A stretch of 42,137 nucleotides of DNA, from positions 1 to 42,137 of the forward strand of contig CABKMN010000017.1 in the NCBI GenBank assembly GCA_902373525.1, given 5' to 3'. Below the pieces are notes generated by a model, which worked only from the letters and a program-made list of their open reading frames with translations, was not told the origin of the DNA and searched no databases. Position numbers and translations under genes: made by a program. Positions 39,356 through 42,137 of this stretch are shown one piece after another. The DNA is from an uncultured Bilophila sp. Its GTDB lineage: Bacteria > Desulfobacterota > Desulfovibrionia > Desulfovibrionales > Desulfovibrionaceae. Position 1 is the first letter of the stretch; every line of letters begins with the position of its first letter.

Positions 39356-40297
39356 ATGGCTCTTTCCAGACGAGACTTCGTCAAACTGTGTACGGGCACG
39401 GTGGCCGGCTTTGGGGTTTCCCAAATGTTCCACCCCGCCATCCACGAGGCCTTCGCCCAGACGCTTTCCGGCGAACGTCCGCCGGTTTTCTGGGTGCAGG
39501 GGCAGGGGTGCACCGGCTGCTCGGTGACGCTGCTCAACAGCGTGCACCCGAGCATTGCGGACGTGCTGCTGAAGATCATCAGCCTCGAATTTCACCCGAC
39601 CGTGATGGCCGCCGAGGGCGAAGGCGCGTACGAGCACATGATGAGCGTCGCCGAGAAGTTCAAGGGCAAGTATATTTTCGCCGTGGAAGGCGCGGTTCCG
39701 GTCGCCTATGACGGCAAGTGCTGCGTGGTGGCCGAAGCCAATCATCATGAAGTGACCATGACCGAGCTGACCAAGGTGCTGTCCGCCAACGCCGCCGCCG
39801 TGCTCGCCGTGGGCACCTGCGCCGCCTACGGAGGCATTCCCGCCGGGAACGGCAACGAAACCGGCGCGATGGGCGTTTCCGCGTTCCTCAAGAAGGAAGG
39901 CATCCCCGCGCCCGTCATCAACATTCCCGGCTGCCCGCCGCATCCCGACTGGATCGTGGGCACCATCGGCCTCGGGCTTCAGGCGCTCGCCACGAACACG
40001 CTGGACCTGCTGGTCAAGCAGGGGCTCGACGCCAACGGACGTCCCAAGGCGTTCTATAAGAACGTGCATATGAACTGCCCCCATCTCAGCGAGTTCGAGG
40101 CCGGTCACATGGTCAAGACCATGAGCGACAAGGACGGCTGCCGGTTCAGCGTGGGCTGCAAGGGCCCCCGCAGCGCGTGCGACTCCTTCGAGCGCAAGTG
40201 GAACAACGGCGTCAACTGGTGCGTCAACAACGCCACCTGTATCGGCTGCACCTCTCCGAGCTTCCCCGACGGGCAGTCTCCCTTCTACGTGAACTAG
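39356..40297 (+). CDS. hysB: [NiFeSe] hydrogenase small subunit (HysB)
   Basis: 313 residues. A Tat signal (SRRDFVK, R5-R6, cleavage near AFA-QT) shows export of the folded complex. The mature part begins FWVQGQGCTGCSVTLL with C52/C55 of the proximal [4Fe-4S] cluster; further cysteines in GTCAAYGG, IPGCPPHP, NCPHL, DGCRFSVGCKGP and CVNNATCIGC fit three clusters. It carries electrons between the NiFe(Se) site in HysA and periplasmic cytochrome c3. AGGAGG precedes the ATG. Followed by hysA after 63 bp. Confidence 0.95.
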   Translation: MALSRRDFVKLCTGTVAGFGVSQMFHPAIHEAFAQTLSGERPPVFWVQGQGCTGCSVTLLNSVHPSIADVLLKIISLEFHPTVMAAEGEGAYEHMMSVAEKFKGKYIFAVEGAVPVAYDGKCCVVAEANHHEVTMTELTKVLSANAAAVLAVGTCAAYGGIPAGNGNETGAMGVSAFLKKEGIPAPVINIPGCPPHPDWIVGTIGLGLQALATNTLDLLVKQGLDANGRPKAFYKNVHMNCPHLSEFEAGHMVKTMSDKDGCRFSVGCKGPRSACDSFERKWNNGVNWCVNNATCIGCTSPSFPDGQSPFYVN

Positions 40298-40360
40298 GCC
40301 CCACCGGGCCATTTGCTCCCGGACGGGAAGCCGTTCCGGCGCTTTTGAGGAGCCACTTTT

Positions 40361-41866
40361 ATGGCAGAAGCTACCCAGACGAAAACCACGATTGCCATCG
40401 ATCCGGTGACCCGTATCGAAGGCCATCTCAAGGCCGAGGTCGTGGTTGAAAACGGCAAGGTCGTCGATGCGAAGCTGACCGGCGGCATGTACCGTGGTTT
40501 TGAAACCATCCTGCGCGGGCGTCATCCGCGCGACGCCGCACAGATCGTGCAGCGCATCTGCGGCGTGTGCCCCACCGCCCACGCCACCGCCGCGAGCATC
40601 GCCCTTGAAAAGGCCAGCGGCACCAAGGTGCCGAGCAACGGTCGCGCCACCCGCAACCTGATTCTCGGCGCGAACTATCTCCAGTCCCACCTCCTGCATT
40701 TTTACCATCTGGCGGGTCAGGACTTCATTCAGGGTCCGGACACCGCGCCCTTCATGCCCCGCTACGCCAAGCCCGACCTGCGCCTGCCCCCGAGCGTCAA
40801 CGCCGTGGGCGTGGACCAGTACGTCGAGGCGCTGGAAGTGCGCGCCGTGTGTCATGAAATGGTGGCCCTTTTCGGCGGCCGCATGCCCCACGTGCACGGC
40901 ATCCTCGCCGGCGGCGCGGCGGAAATCCCCACCAAGGAAAAGCTGGTGGAATACGCGGCCCGCTTCAAGAAGGTCCGCAAGTTCGTCGAGGAAAAGTATC
41001 TGCCCGTCGTCTACCTGATCGGCAGCCAGTACAAGGACCTCGGCTCGTTCGGTCAGGGCTACCGCAACGCGCTGTGCGTGGGCGTGTTCCCGCTGGACGA
41101 CAAGGATCAGGATTTCGTGTTCAAGCCGGGCGCGTATCAGGACGGCAAGGACATGCCCTTCGACGTGAAGAAGGTCACCGAAGACGTCAAGTATTCGTGG
41201 TTTGCGGACGAAACGTCGGGCAAGCCCTTCACCAAGGGCGAGAACGTGCTCGAAGTGGACAAGAAGGGCGCGTACAGCTTCGTGAAGGCCCCGCTGTACA
41301 ACGGCAAGCCGATGGAAGTGGGCCCGCTGGCCCGCATGTGGGTGAACAACAAGTCGGTTTCCCCCATCGGCCAGAAGCTGTTCAAGGAATATTTCGGCCT
41401 CGATGTGAAGAACTTCCGCGACATGGGCGAGGACCTCGCCTTCTCGCTGCTCGGTCGCCACGTCGCCCGCGCCGAAGAAACCTATCTCATGCTCGACGTC
41501 ATCGAGCGTTTCCTCAAGGAAGTGCATCCCGACGAGGAAACGTTCTCCACGCCGGTGATGCAGGACTCCGAAGGCTTCGGCTTCACGGAAGCGCCCCGCG
41601 GCTCGCTGATGCACTTCACCAAGGTTCGCAACGGCAAGATCGCCAATTATCAGATCGTGTCCGCCACGCTCTGGAACTGCGCCCCCCGCAACGACACCGG
41701 CATGCGCGGCGCGCTTGAGGAAGCCCTCATCGGCGTGCCCGTGCCGGACATCGAGAATCCCGTCAACATCGCGCGGCTCATCCGCGCCTTTGACCCGTGA
41801 CTGGGTTGCGCCGTGCACGTGCTGCACGCCGAATCCGGCAAGGTTGCCGTCATCAATATGGATTAA
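40361..41866 (+). CDS. hysA: [NiFeSe] hydrogenase large subunit (HysA), selenocysteine at UGA 41798-41800
   Basis: 501 residues when UGA at 41798-41800 is read as selenocysteine (Sec480). N-terminal nickel motif RICGVCPTAHATA (C67/C70); C-terminal nickel motif FDP-U-LGCAVH with Sec480 and C483. Without read-through the second nickel motif would be lost, so the apparent stop is a Sec codon. After H486 remain 15 residues ending at TAA 41864-41866, the peptide removed by the maturation protease. Directly after UGA the sequence GTGCA-CGTGC-TGCAC forms a hairpin in the position of a bacterial SECIS. No signal peptide; it is exported with HysB by the Tat route. Confidence 0.97.
41814..41830 (+). 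promoter_or_regulatory. Bacterial SECIS-like hairpin in hysA
   Basis: GTGCA-CGTGC-TGCAC, extended by further C-G and G-C pairs either side, starts about 13 bases after the UGA. Its loop is about 18-22 bases downstream, the usual place for SelB binding. It overlaps the coding sequence for AVHVLHA. Confidence 0.7.
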
Positions 41867-41876
41867 GAGAGCATAA

Positions 41877-41931
41877 GGATTGGGGAGGAGGAAAAAGCCC
41901 TTCTCCAGAAGGGGTCTTCCTCCTCCAATCC
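41877..41931. repeat. Long intergenic palindrome, type A second copy
   Basis: GGAGGAGGAA (41884-41893) pairs with TTCCTCCTCC (41917-41926), with a GATT/AATC extension, and the tip holds the core GCCCTTCTCCAGAAGGG (41897-41913) shared exactly with 35809-35825. It lies 10 bp after hysA. Confidence 0.75.
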
Positions 41932-41985
41932 CACCCCTCCATCTCCCAAGCCTTTCGATTGGTGGGGAGGGAGTTCGCATCGCTT

Positions 41986-42029
41986 AAAAAAGCCGGAATG
42001 GATTCGTTGAATCCGTTCCGGCTTTTTTT
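41986..42029 (+). terminator. Strong terminator of hysBA operon
   Basis: AAAAAAGCCGGAA-T-GGATTC pairs with GAATCC-G-TTCCGGCTTTTTT around GTT: about 19 pairs, with seven T. The symmetric A-run makes it bidirectional. The last 108 bp of the window hold nothing recognisable. Confidence 0.92.
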
Positions 42030-42137
42030 GAAAGAGAGGGCTTTGGAGAGGGGAAGGAGGATGCCCGCAGGGAAGGCTGGGGAAAGGGATTCGATAAGGT
42101 TGAAAGTCTTTGAAAGGGGTGGGGGAGGTTTGGAGGG

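Noticed and set aside
41798..41800. UGA as ordinary stop ending HysA
   Set aside because: The conserved LGCAVH nickel motif and maturation tail continue in frame right after the UGA, and a SECIS-like hairpin is in place.

Overview
The window looks like chromosome of a high-GC, anaerobic sulfate/sulfite-reducing deltaproteobacterium of the Desulfovibrionaceae (Desulfovibrio/Bilophila type). The reasons are a periplasmic [NiFeSe] hydrogenase with an in-frame UGA for selenocysteine, oxygen-sensitive glycyl radical enzymes, TRAP transport and overall gene style. The genus is inferred, not proven.

Region 1 (1-12.9 kb) is a catabolic locus on the + strand: cupin, short-chain dehydrogenase, glycyl radical activating enzyme, glycyl radical enzyme 1, an orphan NMT1/SsuA-like periplasmic binding protein and glycyl radical enzyme 2. 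After a 763-bp gap with its own promoter comes a DctPQM TRAP transporter. A convergent IclR-type regulator shares a terminator with dctM. The plausible logic is TRAP uptake of a small organic acid, C-X bond cleavage by one or both radical enzymes (both activated by one activase) and carbonyl/alcohol interconversion by the dehydrogenase. The substrate is unknown.

Region 2 (about 13.3-29.8 kb) is an integrated phage-like element in the 3' half of a tRNA-Thr(CGT) gene. Its genes are integrase, excisionase-like protein, small regulators with repeated operators, CII-like protein, primase-helicase, HU-like protein, an array of TGTAACG iterons (candidate origin), an XRE regulator, two tandem candidate type I toxin genes with a three-copy structured antisense RNA, a zinc-ribbon membrane protein, a very AT-rich membrane protein, a replication protein, HicAB, an Ogr/Delta-like activator, a P2-type portal, a broken terminase, a broken C5-cytosine methylase and an adenine-type methylase. 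Capsid and tail genes are absent; one deletion between terminase and cytosine methylase can explain this. The element is flanked by unusually long (about 353 bp) near-identical direct repeats.

Region 3 (29.8-42.1 kb) is ordinary chromosome: tRNA-Thr, DedA membrane protein, a small periplasmic protein, a cupin, tRNA-Pro(CGG), the potABCD polyamine transporter, a DUF218 protein, a MATE efflux pump and the hysBA [NiFeSe] hydrogenase operon. The hysA gene runs through UGA at 41798-41800 to a TAA at 41864-41866. Large intergenic palindromes and strong terminators separate these units.

The most novel-looking item is the 19.9-21.5 kb block: two 27-codon hydrophobic peptide genes, each with a GAAA-capped hairpin hiding its ribosome binding site, opposed by three copies of a promoter-driven structured RNA whose stems vary in a compensatory way.
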